Of a stretch of 64,000 nt of DNA, positions 23,490 to 34,402 are shown piece by piece (position 1 is the first letter of the stretch; each line of letters begins with the position of its first letter). The translations under genes were made by a program, and so were the position numbers. The notes beneath the pieces were generated by a model that saw only the letters and a list, made by a program, of their open reading frames with translations, made no database searches and was not told the DNA's origin. The stretch comes from Plasmodium brasilianum (Eukaryota; Apicomplexa; Aconoidasida; Haemosporida; Plasmodiidae): NCBI RefSeq assembly GCF_023973825.1, contig NC_090118.1, positions 276,001 through 340,000 on the forward strand, given 5' to 3'.

Positions 23490-24777
23490 GTTCTTCTGAT
23501 AAAAGGGAAGCTACGGGGGTGGGAGGGGGTTGACAGTTAACCAAGTTAGCAATTATAAAATTTATAAAAATACGATAAAAATATGTAGCGAAGTAACCAA
23601 GAGAACGGTATGTATAAAATGGTGAAAAAAAGAAAAAGAAAAGTTAAGTAATAAAAGCTACTTCCATCTGATTAACCGCGTGGGTAGGTAGTAATTACTA
23701 ATTTATAAATGTTATAAAAAAAAAAAAACAAAAAACAAATAGCGAATAGTTGGTAGCGAATAGCTGATAACTGCAACAGTGAGCAGTCAAACTTGGACTA
23801 CATATGCTAGGGCCGAATCACAGTGATATAAATTAGAAACAAAAAATTAATTTTATTCAAGTAAAAAGAACAAAAAGTGGAAAGATATTTTTGTTCCATT
23901 TAATTAAATAAACGTGCAAAAAATTAACTTATGAAACAAAAAATGCAATAGAATTGTTCTATTAACAAGTAATTCTCGCAGAGTGTATTGTGTAACTATA
24001 TAACTATATCTGCAGGTAAATAGTAGGTTAAATCTTATTTATTCAAAGTGAAAAATTGCAATATAGCATAATTGTACTAACGATAATGTATATATATATA
24101 TATATATATGTGTATATGTACATATGTGCACTGCTTAAAAGAATGCATATTAGTAAGAAATATTTTTAGATTATTTTGCGTCCTACTCACAGCTGTTCTA
24201 TTGCTATAGAAGGGATTAGAATATATGAAGTCTCACTTTTTTTTATTTTTATTTTTTTTTCTTTTATGTATATTTTTATTTTACATTATATTATATAACA
24301 TGATCTTCTTTTTAATGAAAAAAAATTAGATGAGCAAAAAAAAAAAAAAAAATATTAATTACTTTCAAAATTCATGGTATTTTTTTCCAGCAGTTTGCAA
24401 GTTTATCATAAATGTATTATATGTCTATATACTTATAAGTGTTACACATTACATGTATCTCGTTTTAATTTATTTATATTAAGTTTCTCACTTATAGGAA
24501 TATATACATTTTTATGTATACATACATACATACACATATATATATATGAAAGAAAAAATAACTAGCATTTATTCACATCTACGTGTGTGAGAATATGTAC
24601 ACATATAGATATATATGCGCATGTTCTTTTTGGATCGATGACTTTAAAATTTAAAAACTTAGCGTGTTTGTAATTTATTCCCCCTCCATTTTTGTAACCT
24701 TACTTTGTTGCATACATATATCTATGTATATATTATTGCAGTTGTGATTGTATATATATATATATATATACATATAA

Positions 24778-24808
<31 letters not shown>

Positions 24809-25616
24809 TTGGAACCATGTGCAGTTAATGTACATACCCCTTGTCCAATTTGACACGTCATGTATATTTTTAAAATAAAAAATTGTGTAAAGTGATGTGG
24901 AACGCACTGTTTTTAAATGATGAACTAGCATATTTTCTTTATTTTATTTTATTTTATTTATATTTCCATAATAATATTTTTTTCCTTATTAAATGTTTCA
25001 TATTTAACCAATTAAGCAGCTTTCAGTCACCCCTTTTTGTTCATAAAACAACAGCAATTCAAATATGTTATGAAAAAAAATATTCCGCTTTAACGCTTTT
25101 TCAACGTCGCATTGTCTTGTCCGTTAGTATGAGTGAATCATCTACCCTTCTGGAGTAAAAAAAAAAAAAAAAAAAAAAATACTCAAATACATACACATAT
25201 GCATATACACACCCACATCAATATACGTATCCATATGCTCAGCATTTTTGACACAAAAAGTTCAAATGGGATATTTAAGAATTCAATTTTTTTTTTTGAA
25301 AAATATTGGAATTCTAGGAAAGATTAAAATAATAAATTAAGTATATCCCCCTTTAACAAATACGTATAAAAGGAAAAATAAAGAAAAAATGAATTTTTAG
25401 TCTAATATACAATGACAAACAATTACTTTTTTTTTTTTTTTATTTTATTTTTACACCAAAATGAGGTTTTAATATTATGCTAAATTTTGTTTGTACATAA
25501 CGGATGGTACACATAACAATAAAAATATAACTTTTTTCCAATCGAGCGTAGAAGTTATTTGAGTTTATTCATCTATTATGTTGTTTTACGGAAAACTTCC
25601 ATACTGCTATGTTTGC

Positions 25617-25650
<34 letters not shown>

Positions 25651-25797
25651 GTGACGGAAAAAATGTCTTCCTTTTTTCACGTATTACGCAATTCATTCAA
25701 ACAAAAAAATTAAGAACAGCATACACAATTGTAAATAGGCTTATGTAATAATACGCCGAAGCAGGTATAGACTTACACAAATGTATATTCACACGCT

Positions 25798-25828
<31 letters not shown>

Positions 25829-26177
25829 TTCTATACGCATTCATGAACATAGACAAACAAAACAACAGACAAAATTATGGTGTTAGCGCAGACATATTCG
25901 CTTGGTAAAACATTTAAAAGCCACAGAATGCGCTATTTTTCTCATAAATATAATTATGCGTATATATATATATATATATATACTTATACATATGTACTCA
26001 TATATGTTTGGGCTTATTTTGGACCTGATAATGAATGTACGTTTAATTTTCTTCTTAACATTTGGGACGCTTCTCCTCATTAATTACGATGTTATGATAT
26101 CCTCTGTACTAATGCAGTATATAAATTATTTTCAGAATTTATATACATAAATTAGGGTCTTGCTTTTTTTCTTTTTT
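23490..26177. other. Long intergenic region
   Basis: About 2.7 kb upstream of one minus-strand gene and downstream of the next. It holds several (TA)n blocks (about 24091-24110, 24751-24793, 25630-25651, 25797-25825, 25965-25981) and poly(T) runs near 24241 and 24794. A less A/T-rich patch at about 25010-25157 has no splice-consistent gene. Open frames here start at non-ATG codons or read (TA)n, so no gene is called. A 5' UTR exon or a structured RNA cannot be excluded. Confidence 0.6.
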
Positions 26178-27436
26178 TCATTCATCATTTATTAGGTTGT
26201 CATCTTGTTCTTTTTGCACTTCCGTCAATTTGTCTTCTGTCTCTTCATCTTCCGCCACTTCATCTCTACCCTCTTTTTCTTCCTCTTTTTCTTCCTCTTT
26301 TTTTTTGCTCCTCTTCTCTTCTTCCATTTTTTTCTTAATATTGTTCAAATTAATCACGTTGTTATTTCCTTCTCCCTTTTGTTCCTTGCCATTAACCAAG
26401 ACATGTGTTGACCCCTCATCCTCGGATTTTATATCAACAGTTACCATATCTTCATCTATTTTTTTCATTTTCATTAATTTATTATTAATATCGTTTATGT
26501 TGACTAACACTCCTTTTATTCCAAAATTTGAGCAAAGGGATCCTTCGGTTAAAGCGTTGATCCAAGATGCACTCTTCAAGCTATTATCAGCACAAAAAAT
26601 TTGATTGCTATTTTTATATTCGAATAAAAAACACTGTTGAACATTTCCAATTAGTTTTATAGGTAACTCTAAAACACTCCATATATAAGTAATTTTTTTT
26701 TTTTTTTGTAAAATATAGTAAATCCATTATTATTTATTTTTCCCTCAACATTATCAATTGAATGTTTCAGACCGTTGGATGATGACACAAATTTTAATTT
26801 TCCTGTTTTAGAAATATTACAATTATTAACTTGTTCATAATTTTGATTCGTACTAATTTTTAAATACTTTTTTAATTCTTCTGCTCTGTTTTCTAAATAA
26901 TTGGATTTCTTATTTAAATAATTTATTTGTTCTAGGTTATGTTGTAAAATTTTACTAGTTTTTTCATCATTGTCATTGTAATCACCACTGTTATCATTTT
27001 TCCTTTTTTGTAAATTTTTTAATGCGCGTTCATAAGATTCTTTTATTTTTTTTGATAATTTTCTTTTATTTCTTGCTTGTTGTAGTAACGATTTTACTTC
27101 TTCTCCTAATGATTCATTATAATCGTGCTTTGTTATATCATTATTATTACTATTATAACCATTATTGTTGTTATCATTATCCATATCCCCATCATGTACA
27201 TAATTTTTGTAACTATTAAATTTACTTTTAATGTCTTTTAATTTTCTAGCTATGAAATTACCGACAGTATTTTTTAAATTCCTTTTTATTTCATGGGGGG
27301 TTACCTTATCAAATGAGTATAACTGATGAGTTGCATAAGATACTGGTAAAAAGGATTGACAATTTATTATATTCTTTAGAAAAAAAAAGAGGGATAACAG
27401 GAATATGCGCGATAAGATCATTTGGTGGAGCTTCAT
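26178..27436 (-). CDS. Secreted PH-domain protein (minus-strand member of a head-to-head pair), poly(A) frameshift
   Basis: Starts at ATG 27434-27436 with a signal peptide (hydrophobic LSRIFLLSLFFFLKNII, then Cys-Gln, about residues 8-28). Helical and Asn/Asp-rich sequence follows (about 50-190), with a coiled-coil-like Lys/Glu stretch. From about residue 205 there is a PH-like fold. The frame as written stops after a 15-base A run (26693-26707). Coding resumes directly in another frame with ITYIWSVLELPIKLIGN, then CFLFEYKNSNQIFCADNS, then a C-terminal helix with SASWINAL. That helix carries the Trp (about residue 292) typical of PH domains. One extra A would give one 419-residue protein ending in an acidic Glu/Lys tail. 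Role inferred: a phosphoinositide- or protein-binding module inside the secretory system, an apical organelle, or outside the cell. The PH call rests on pattern, not on a profile search. Confidence 0.7.
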
Positions 27437-27624
27437 TATGGACTTTATGTCTTATATATGAAGAAAGGAATGAGTGTCAAATAACGACAAAGAATGACCT
27501 TACGAAAAATTGTAGACGTGTGCTCCTCAGATAGAGAATAGTAGCGAATCTGTTTTTAAGAAATGGTTATGCGTGATATATTGTGCATATACTGTATGTG
27601 TTTACATATGTAATATATATATAT

Positions 27625-27683
<59 letters not shown>

Positions 27684-28433
27684 TTCTGGTTTGTGTATAA
27701 TAACGCCGTTTACAAATACTTATGTAGGTAAAACAATTTACGAAAATAAATAAGTACCCACACGAACAAAAACAAATTTAACTTAAATAAATATTTCTTT
27801 CACTAGGAAGATATATGTTTATTCTTAAGAATAAAGAGGTAGTATGTATCTGCCATATTAATCATCTGTAGATGCTATTTTTTTTTTCCCGCTGTTCCTT
27901 TCAACGAATGTTCCTTTTTCCAAATTTTGCAACACATACTTATGTGAATATATATATATATATATATATACATATACATGTCCATATATGTTTATTTGTG
28001 CCTTTTCGTATCTTTTTTTTTTTTTTTTTTTTTTTTTTCCCTCCTATGTAAATACACATTTTCGCTATTGAAGGTATTATCCTTTCTGTTTATCATTTTT
28101 TTTTTTTTTTCTTTCATTTTATTAATATCTTCCTCTTATTTTTGAATTACATTGAAATGGGAAATTGTGTGTAAACATGAAGTTATTAGCTATGTCTACA
28201 TGCGTATATGTTTATATATATACATATTTGGTATATATTAGCACATATGTATTACTGTACATTACACCAAATACATGCAATAACAAACGAATAACACACC
28301 GTGCTTTTTTTGAATTACGTAATATCTGCAAAAATTTGTAAATTACTATGTCCAATTTTTTTTTTTTTTTTTTTTTAATTAAATAATTTTGCACGATTTG
28401 TTCTGCATTTTATCTTGTCTTATTCCATTTTAC

Positions 28434-28476
<43 letters not shown>

Positions 28477-28582
28477 ATTTTCCTCGCTTGCTTTTCATTT
28501 CGCTTTTTCTTGTCTTTTTCGTTATTTCCCCCTTTCCCGTTTTTCCATTCTTTCTTTAGCTTCTCCCACCGGGTGTTAAACA
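27437..28582. promoter_or_regulatory. Shared intergenic region between divergent PH-protein genes
   Basis: About 1.15 kb separates two start codons facing away from each other, so it must hold both promoters. It contains two adjacent (TA)n blocks (about 27610-27681), a ~28-base T run near 28014-28038 and a ~33-base T run (about 28438-28472) shortly before the plus-strand start. Poly(dA:dT) tracts are usual in Plasmodium promoters. No specific factor site is claimed. Confidence 0.5.
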
Positions 28583-29485
28583 ATGAGAACGATTCTGTTC
28601 ATCTCAATTATTTGTCTTGTTGCTATTTGCAATGGTCATAGAAATTTTCCAAAAAGAAACAATTACTTACAGTACTTAAGATCACAAACATTCATGCAGG
28701 AAAAAGCGAAAAATAAAAAGTTAAACGAAAATTATTCTGAAGATATAAACGAATTTGATGAATACGAAGCGGATGAATCTGAGTGGGTAAGAGATGACGA
28801 GAAAAGAGGAAAAGGAATACAAAGAAAGGGATCTATTTACAATACTAGGGAGAACGACGATGACAGGAAAGATGAAAATAAATTAGTATTTAAGAATATT
28901 GAAAAAGAATTAAATAGCATAGAAGTGCTAAATGATGAACGAAAAGTGAATCTTACAGGAGGAGGAAGAGAATGCTCTGTTAATGAAAAAGGTACTTTAG
29001 ATGTATCAATAAATTCTAGTGATATTTTCAATTTAAATAAATACATGGTAGAAATTACATCATCTTCTATATTAATTAAAGAGTTAAATAATGATAAAGT
29101 TGTAGTTAAAGATTTACCATTTAAGCATATTAAACTACCAATAGAAACTATTGAAGAAACTAGGGAATGCTGGAATATAAAATTAATCAAGGAAAAAATT
29201 CTTTTCTGTGAAAAAAAAAAAGAAGATAGAGATAGATGGATTACTAATATATTAAAAGCCTTATTTTGTTATAATTCAAATAATTTAACCATTGAAGAAT
29301 GGAACAAAGACATTAACACTAAATTTGATATACCCAAAGAATCAACAGTTGACAAAAGAATACAGTCCTTAAAAAAAAAGAACAGCGGTGATGATAATTC
29401 TCCAAAATATGTGAAACAATCTAGCAACAATAATATAGTAATTTCGGATATAAAGAACGACAAACCGAAAATTGAATTTAACTAG
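28583..29485 (+). CDS. Secreted PH-domain protein (plus-strand member of the pair)
   Basis: A single-exon 300-residue protein. The first ~19 residues are a clear signal peptide (ILFISIICLVAICNG). A charged, disordered-looking part follows (about 40-125). About residues 130-232 look like a PH domain: strands around KGTLDVSIN, YMVEITSSSILIKEL, VVVKDLPFKHIKL and CWNIKLIKEKILFCE, then a helix DRWITNILKAL with Trp219 at the position of the invariant PH tryptophan. The tail is Lys/Asn-rich. No transmembrane segment follows the leader, so the mature protein should be soluble in the secretory pathway or in an apical organelle (inference). It mirrors its divergent neighbour in domain order, so the two are probably paralogues from an inverted local duplication. 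Ligand unknown. Confidence 0.75.
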   Translation: MRTILFISIICLVAICNGHRNFPKRNNYLQYLRSQTFMQEKAKNKKLNENYSEDINEFDEYEADESEWVRDDEKRGKGIQRKGSIYNTRENDDDRKDENKLVFKNIEKELNSIEVLNDERKVNLTGGGRECSVNEKGTLDVSINSSDIFNLNKYMVEITSSSILIKELNNDKVVVKDLPFKHIKLPIETIEETRECWNIKLIKEKILFCEKKKEDRDRWITNILKALFCYNSNNLTIEEWNKDINTKFDIPKESTVDKRIQSLKKKNSGDDNSPKYVKQSSNNNIVISDIKNDKPKIEFN

Positions 29486-29516
29486 ATTAAGCAGTGCCCA
29501 GCGAAGGGGAAAAATA

Positions 29517-29690
29517 AGAACAAATAAAAATAAATAAATAAAATTAAATAAATAAAAATAAATAAATAAAAATAAATAAATAAAATTAAATAAATAAAAA
29601 TAAATAAATAAAAATAAATAAATAAAAATAAATAAATAAAAATAAATAAATAAAATTAAATAAATAAAAATAATTAAAAATATATCAATA
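29517..29690. repeat. AAATAAAT/AAATTAAAT simple array
   Basis: Roughly 170 bases of tetranucleotide AAAT repeats broken by single-base variants, directly after the PH gene stop codon and probably within its 3' UTR. Confidence 0.9.
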
Positions 29691-29912
29691 AAAATATATG
29701 AAAAAAATGAATTAAAAATACACCATAATTCACGTAATTTTATTTCCTGTCCATTTGTTCTCTTCTCCACTTTGTCATCCGCTCGCTCTTCCATTTCCTC
29801 GTTTTTCTTTTTTCCTTTTTTTCTCACTTTTTTTCTTACTTTTTTTTTTTTGTTCTGCTTTATCACGCTTAGTGTTCGTCCTTTGTCAAGTGTTAATTAT
29901 TTTTTAATTTTT

Positions 29913-29914
<2 letters not shown>

Positions 29915-29987
<73 letters not shown>
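29915..29987. repeat. 73-base poly(T) tract
   Basis: An unbroken run of about 73 T. It is the longest homopolymer in the window, and its length is likely to be unreliable or variable. Confidence 0.95.
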
Positions 29988-29995
<8 letters not shown>

Positions 29996-30222
29996 TATTC
30001 ATGACTTTGCACAAAACATATTAATTATGGTGCTAAAATAAATTTAAAACGAATGATGCAAACATTTTTGTAAATGCTCTTTTTTATAATCAAAAATGGG
30101 ATATTTTTAAAAATAAAATGACAATGCAACATCCAAAATGAAACGGCCAAAATACAAAATACAAACAAATTCTTATTTTTAATATCTTCAAAAAAATAAT
30201 ACAGTTATCCCTGTTATTGAGT

Positions 30223-30255
<33 letters not shown>

Positions 30256-30795
30256 TTTTCACTGCTTATTTTTCCATTTAAAGGAGTAAGAGTATAAAGA
30301 ACGAACAAATGCGCGGATGGTGAAATTATAAGCGAAGGGAGATGAAAAAAAAATTATGAACAAAAGGTAGATATTTTAAAAAATTAGCACCAATGTTGTT
30401 ATATGTACTGGTACTGCTATTTATTAATAATGTTTTTTTCATTAATATATTATTATTATGTTACTATTATTTTATTTTATTTTATTTTTTTATAGATAAT
30501 AATACATATGCCTGTAATTAAGTGCACATTTTTTAGTTTGTGATACAAATAACAGAGAGAAAAAAAAAAAAAAAAAAAGAAAAATTTCAGAATCCTCTAA
30601 TCATTCCACCTTCAATTTCTCATATTAATTTATTACATATGAACTGAAAAATTTTACAAATTATTTTTCTTAATACGAAGATATATCCTTACTGAGAAAT
30701 GGTTACCCTTGTATAGGCTCTTTTTGTACATTTTTTATATATTTTTCCCAAATTTTCCCCTTTTTTTTTTTTTTTGTTTTTTTTTTTTTTTGAGT

Positions 30796-31053
30796 ATGCT
30801 TAGTGTAAAGGAGGACTTACCTCATAGGAAGGCATCAAATTCATGTAAGAAAATTTTAAATGATATGATAGCATGTTATCAAAATACAATTTGTTATAAA
30901 AAGCAAAATTCGACCTTTGAGGAATGTTTACATAATCACGACTTGAAAGAAATTGATGAAAACTGCATTATTTTGAGGAAAGCGTATGCTCAATGTCGCC
31001 GTAATTTACTGAACGGAAATTTTAAACTGATCGGCAATCCCTTGTCAAGATAA
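30796..31053 (+). CDS. COA5: Twin-CX9C protein, PET191/COA5-family cytochrome c oxidase assembly factor
   Basis: An 85-residue protein from the first ATG (30796); the open frame upstream only reads poly(T). Cys17/Cys27 and Cys57/Cys67 form two exact CX9C pairs, with Cys33 and Cys44 between them. The C-terminal half, LRKAYAQCRRNLLNGNFKLIGN, matches the family pattern of an aromatic/Cys helix followed by a basic segment and a late Gly-Asn. In yeast and humans Pet191/COA5 is an intermembrane-space protein needed for complex IV assembly. Such proteins enter by the oxidative Mia40-type route (in Plasmodium the import machinery is divergent) and need no cleaved leader; none is seen here. Length fits the family (about 75-110). 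It is convergent with the KRI1 gene. Confidence 0.85.
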   Translation: MLSVKEDLPHRKASNSCKKILNDMIACYQNTICYKKQNSTFEECLHNHDLKEIDENCIILRKAYAQCRRNLLNGNFKLIGNPLSR

Positions 31054-31510
31054 GCACAGACTAAATTAAGCAATTTTAAAAATGGATAAAAATATATATA
31101 ACTAGTTAGCTCGAAAAAAAAAAAAAAAAAAAAAAAAGGATCTTATTTTTACGTAAACAAAATTACCAAATTTTCCAAAAATATAGCGTTGCAACTTGGA
31201 ATTTATTTGTTTTTTTTAAATCATAAAAAAAAAAAAATCATACTCTGCTGTTATAATTACGTCTAAAAAGGGTCAAATTTGTGTGTACGCGCGTAAATAA
31301 ATAAGTATATATATATATATAATATATGTGGGTATAAATACCCTTACATGCATACATACATTTGTATGTAAATCGTTTAAGTTAGAAAGCACTTTTTTTC
31401 AAATATAACTTCTTCTTTCCACTTTTCATAAAAAGTAAAATACTTCCGTTTTGGTTTTAACTATAATGAAAAGAATTACACATATGCGCGTATATATATG
31501 TACATGCACA

Positions 31511-31631
31511 CATACATACATACATACATACATACATACATACATACATACATACATACATACATACATACATACATACATACATACATACATACATACA
31601 TACATACATACATACATACATACATACATAC
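31511..31631. repeat. Perfect (CATA)n microsatellite, about 30 copies
   Basis: About 120 bases of uninterrupted CATA tetranucleotides. Both strands are open as HTYI / YVCM translations, which are artefacts. Confidence 0.98.
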
Positions 31632-31852
31632 TTGTGCGCGTACATATGTGAGCATACTTCATACACATTAATAACGCACATTTCACTTAATATACACCTT
31701 TTTAATTCAAAAAATTTACATTTGTGTTCTCCTGTTTAATTCATGATTTAAAATTTCCCGATTTTTTTATATTATTAACTTTTCAAATTTTTATTTTGAA
31801 ATTTTGTATGCGCATTAATGTACCTGTACATACATTTATGTTTGTATACAAC

Positions 31853-31896
31853 ACCTGTACATATACAGGTATAGTTTGTATTGGTCTGATTAGACC
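31853..31896. other. Two adjacent short hairpins in a 3' intergenic region
   Basis: ACCTGTA-CATA-TACAGGT (7-bp stem, 4-base loop) is followed 12 bases later by GGTCT-GATT-AGACC (5-bp stem, 4-base loop). They lie between convergent genes and could affect 3' ends; function unknown. Confidence 0.4.
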
Positions 31897-32065
31897 TTCC
31901 TGTTCTCATTAATTCCATTCCACAATTTTCTTCATTCTGTAGTATATTTTAAATATAATCCGGATTCCCAACCATTAAGTCGTTTTTGTTGTACTGTCTT
32001 GTTTTGTTTCATTGTGCTTTGTTTTTTTCCGGTATCATCACTTGGTCTCAAATACCCACCAACCC

Positions 32066-34402
32066 CTACAGATATGGAGAAATATACTTTATTGGAGCCA
32101 TTTTATTTAATGTTGCATCGTCTGTTTTCAAAATAAAATCAGTAGTAAGTTTGAACGATTTTGGTTTTACTTTAATATATTTAAATCTAATAGGCATATC
32201 ATCAATTAAATCCTCGTAACCGCTTGAATCATTTTCTAAATATTCCATTTGGTCATAGCTATTGTACAAATTATTATTATTATTATGAACATGTTCATTG
32301 TTATTGTTAAATTGGGAATTTTCATTCTTCACAATATTGCTATTTCCATAATTTTCTGGAGGTACACAATTTCTAGGTACTAATAGTTTATTTAATTTAT
32401 GCTCATGAATTGTTTTTTTGAAGCATTTTTTACATAATGCAAAATTTTCACAAGTTGTACATTCATAAACGTAACTTAGAGGATTAATAGGGTGTTCACA
32501 TTCATCACACAAAAACCATAAATCGTTAACATCATTATGGTTATTATCGTCAATATAACCACTATCATCTACATAATTTGAATTATTATATTTGTCTACA
32601 TCTTTTTCTGATTTCATACTCCCTTTGCAATGAGTACTATGTACTGTCCAATTGTGTCCTTTGTCAGCTTTCCTGGTATCATTATTCATAAATCCCCCAC
32701 TTTTGTTATTATCATCAGTGTAAACATTCACCGGTGTATTGGTTTTTGTCGTATTATTAGTAGTATTCTTTTTATCAGTATTAATATTATTTTTTTCTTT
32801 TTTTAATTCATCTAAAATTTTTTTTTTTCTCTCTCTCTGTTTTTTTCTTTTTTCCCTTCTTTTTTCCTTCTTTTTTTTCTTTTTTAAGTCTTGTCTTACA
32901 CTATTGCCTATTTTACGTGGAATTGAATTTATAACATTCCCATTTTGTTCTTCATAACGAAAATTGTACGTTTTTTCAAAACGTTCAGCTTTTTCTAATT
33001 CTTCTTCATCAATTTCATCTATTTCTTCATAAGGATTATGGATTTTATCCTCTCTCCACATTTCTTTTAAAATATAATCTCGTAAAAATTCTTCATCTTT
33101 ATTTAAATTATCTTTCCAATATTCTTTTAATAAATTGTCTTCTTCTTTCATAGGTACTTTTGACGTTTTTAGAAAATTTTCATAATACATTTTCTCTTCC
33201 ATTATTTCCTTTTCATTTTTTTCTTTAACTGTAAAAAAATTATCACTCTCAGCATTGTCATTTTGCTCCTCTGCAATTTTGCAAGCTTCATGTATTTTTT
33301 TTTTTAATTCTTCCTGCTCCTCCAAATAACTCTTTTTATTTTTTCCTGAACATATTTCCTTTTCTTTACTTAGTAACTCTTCCTCTTCCTTATCAAAAGC
33401 CTGCGATCCTTCTTTTAACAATATGTTTTTAAAATAATCTGAATAGTTCAGGAAATATTTCGCTTCTTTATTCTTTTTATCATTTTGTCCATATTGCTCA
33501 TTTTGATCTCTGCACCCATTTTGTTCATTTTGCTCATTTTGTTCATTTTGCTCATTTTGTTCATTTTGCTCATTTTGTTCATTTTGCTCATTTTGCTCAT
33601 TTTGCCCATTTTGCCCATTTTGCCCATTTTGCCCATTTTGCCCATTTTGCCCACAATTTTTGAAATTTATAAGTACATTGTTCACATTTTTTTTTTTTTT
33701 TTTTTCATTTATATCATTTTCTTCTTCACTCTGTTTTGTTACATCGTCATTCGATACGTCGGTATCAAAATCGCTATCATGAAAAAAAAATTCCTCTTTT
33801 TTGTCCAACAAATTTGTATCTTTATTTTTCAATTTAAGCAAAAGGTCACTAAATTTTTTCTTAAATTTCGATGTTAATAGTAACCCATCATGATCTTCAT
33901 CACTACTCGAACTATTCTCATCACTACTTAATGTTACCTCTTCCTCCTCGTTAGTTTTAATAAAATCATTCTTAATGCCACTCTTTGATTTATTTTTTTC
34001 ATTATGTTCTTTTCCCTTTTCCCTTCCTTTTTTTTTATCGCCTAATTCTTCTCCATCCATGGAGTCATTATATACAAGACAACCTTCAGAATTATTATTA
34101 TTGCTATCACTATTATTACTATTATTACTGTTACTGTTATTACCACTGTTACTAATACTATTATTATTATAATCCTTTAAAGCATCTGGTTCATCGTTCA
34201 ATTCCTTATCCGAATGAACGATAACATTTTCACCTGTGTTTTTTTTCCTTTCTTTTTTTTCCTTAACACGTAATTTCTTTTTTTTTGAATATATCGTCCT
34301 TTTACTCGCTCTCGAGGATACTCCTTCTTTCTCTTCTTTATCTGAACACTTAATTTTTTTTTTTAATTTCTTTATTTTGCCCTTTTCTATATTATTTTTC
34401 AT
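32066..34402 (-). CDS. KRI1: Ribosome biogenesis protein KRI1
   Basis: A 778-residue protein from the first ATG (34400-34402); the open frame continues 12 codons upstream from a TTG. Family features: a Lys/Glu-rich helical middle with EYWKDNLNKDEEFLRDYIL and NPYEEIDEIDEEELEKAE (about 425-490), a very basic KKKEKRREKRKKQRERKKK stretch, a Cys-rich zinc-binding-like segment (about 631-668, CDEC...CTTC...CKKC...HEH), and the KRI1 C-terminal block GYEDLIDDMPIRFKYIKV through LNKMAPIKYISPYL (about 728-778). In yeast Kri1 is a nucleolar factor for 40S subunit assembly that partners the KH-domain protein Krr1; the same role is expected here. Plasmodium-specific insertions include an acidic/Ser N-terminal third and an (QNE/QNG)n tract. 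High confidence in identity; the start is less certain. Confidence 0.9.
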   Translation of the reverse strand: MKNNIEKGKIKKLKKKIKCSDKEEKEGVSSRASKRTIYSKKKKLRVKEKKERKKNTGENVIVHSDKELNDEPDALKDYNNNSISNSGNNSNSNNSNNSDSNNNNSEGCLVYNDSMDGEELGDKKKGREKGKEHNEKNKSKSGIKNDFIKTNEEEEVTLSSDENSSSSDEDHDGLLLTSKFKKKFSDLLLKLKNKDTNLLDKKEEFFFHDSDFDTDVSNDDVTKQSEEENDINEKKKKKNVNNVLINFKNCGQNGQNGQNGQNGQNGQNEQNEQNEQNEQNEQNEQNEQNEQNEQNGCRDQNEQYGQNDKKNKEAKYFLNYSDYFKNILLKEGSQAFDKEEEELLSKEKEICSGKNKKSYLEEQEELKKKIHEACKIAEEQNDNAESDNFFTVKEKNEKEIMEEKMYYENFLKTSKVPMKEEDNLLKEYWKDNLNKDEEFLRDYILKEMWREDKIHNPYEEIDEIDEEELEKAERFEKTYNFRYEEQNGNVINSIPRKIGNSVRQDLKKKKKKEKRREKRKKQRERKKKILDELKKEKNNINTDKKNTTNNTTKTNTPVNVYTDDNNKSGGFMNNDTRKADKGHNWTVHSTHCKGSMKSEKDVDKYNNSNYVDDSGYIDDNNHNDVNDLWFLCDECEHPINPLSYVYECTTCENFALCKKCFKKTIHEHKLNKLLVPRNCVPPENYGNSNIVKNENSQFNNNNEHVHNNNNNLYNSYDQMEYLENDSSGYEDLIDDMPIRFKYIKVKPKSFKLTTDFILKTDDATLNKMAPIKYISPYL
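33511..33655 (-). repeat. Coding 9-base repeat (Q-N-E / Q-N-G) in KRI1
   Basis: About 16 units of CATTTTGTT or CATTTTGCC (+ strand) encode QNE and QNG. The two variants are segregated in blocks, as expected from stepwise slippage. Confidence 0.95.

Larger units (their letters stand above)
29486..30795. other. Intergenic region, highly simple sequence
   Basis: Downstream of the plus-strand PH gene come a (AAATAAAT)-type array, a 73-base T run, (TA)n near 30223-30250 and further A/T runs. The ATG of the next gene follows two close T runs (about 30762-30791). No other gene is supported. Confidence 0.7.
31054..32065. other. Convergent 3' region of COA5-like and KRI1 genes
   Basis: Contains A/T runs, (TA)n near 31303-31320, a long CATA array, and two small adjacent hairpins at 31853-31870 (7-bp stem, ACCTGTA/TACAGGT) and 31883-31896 (5-bp stem). 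No open frame other than simple-repeat translations. Confidence 0.7.

Noticed and set aside
25010..25157. Less A/T-rich patch considered as a structured RNA
   Set aside because: No match to any snRNA, tRNA or RNase P consensus that I could recognise.
27313..27534. Plus-strand 73-codon frame overlapping the PH gene start
   Set aside because: Lies opposite the signal-peptide coding of the minus-strand PH gene and has no features of its own.
29369..29866. 165-codon minus-strand frame (Phe/Ile/Leu/Tyr-rich)
   Set aside because: Translation of the AAATAAAT array and of the antisense of the PH gene tail.
31426..31686. Frames encoding (HTYI)n and (YVCM)n
   Set aside because: Direct translation of the CATA microsatellite.
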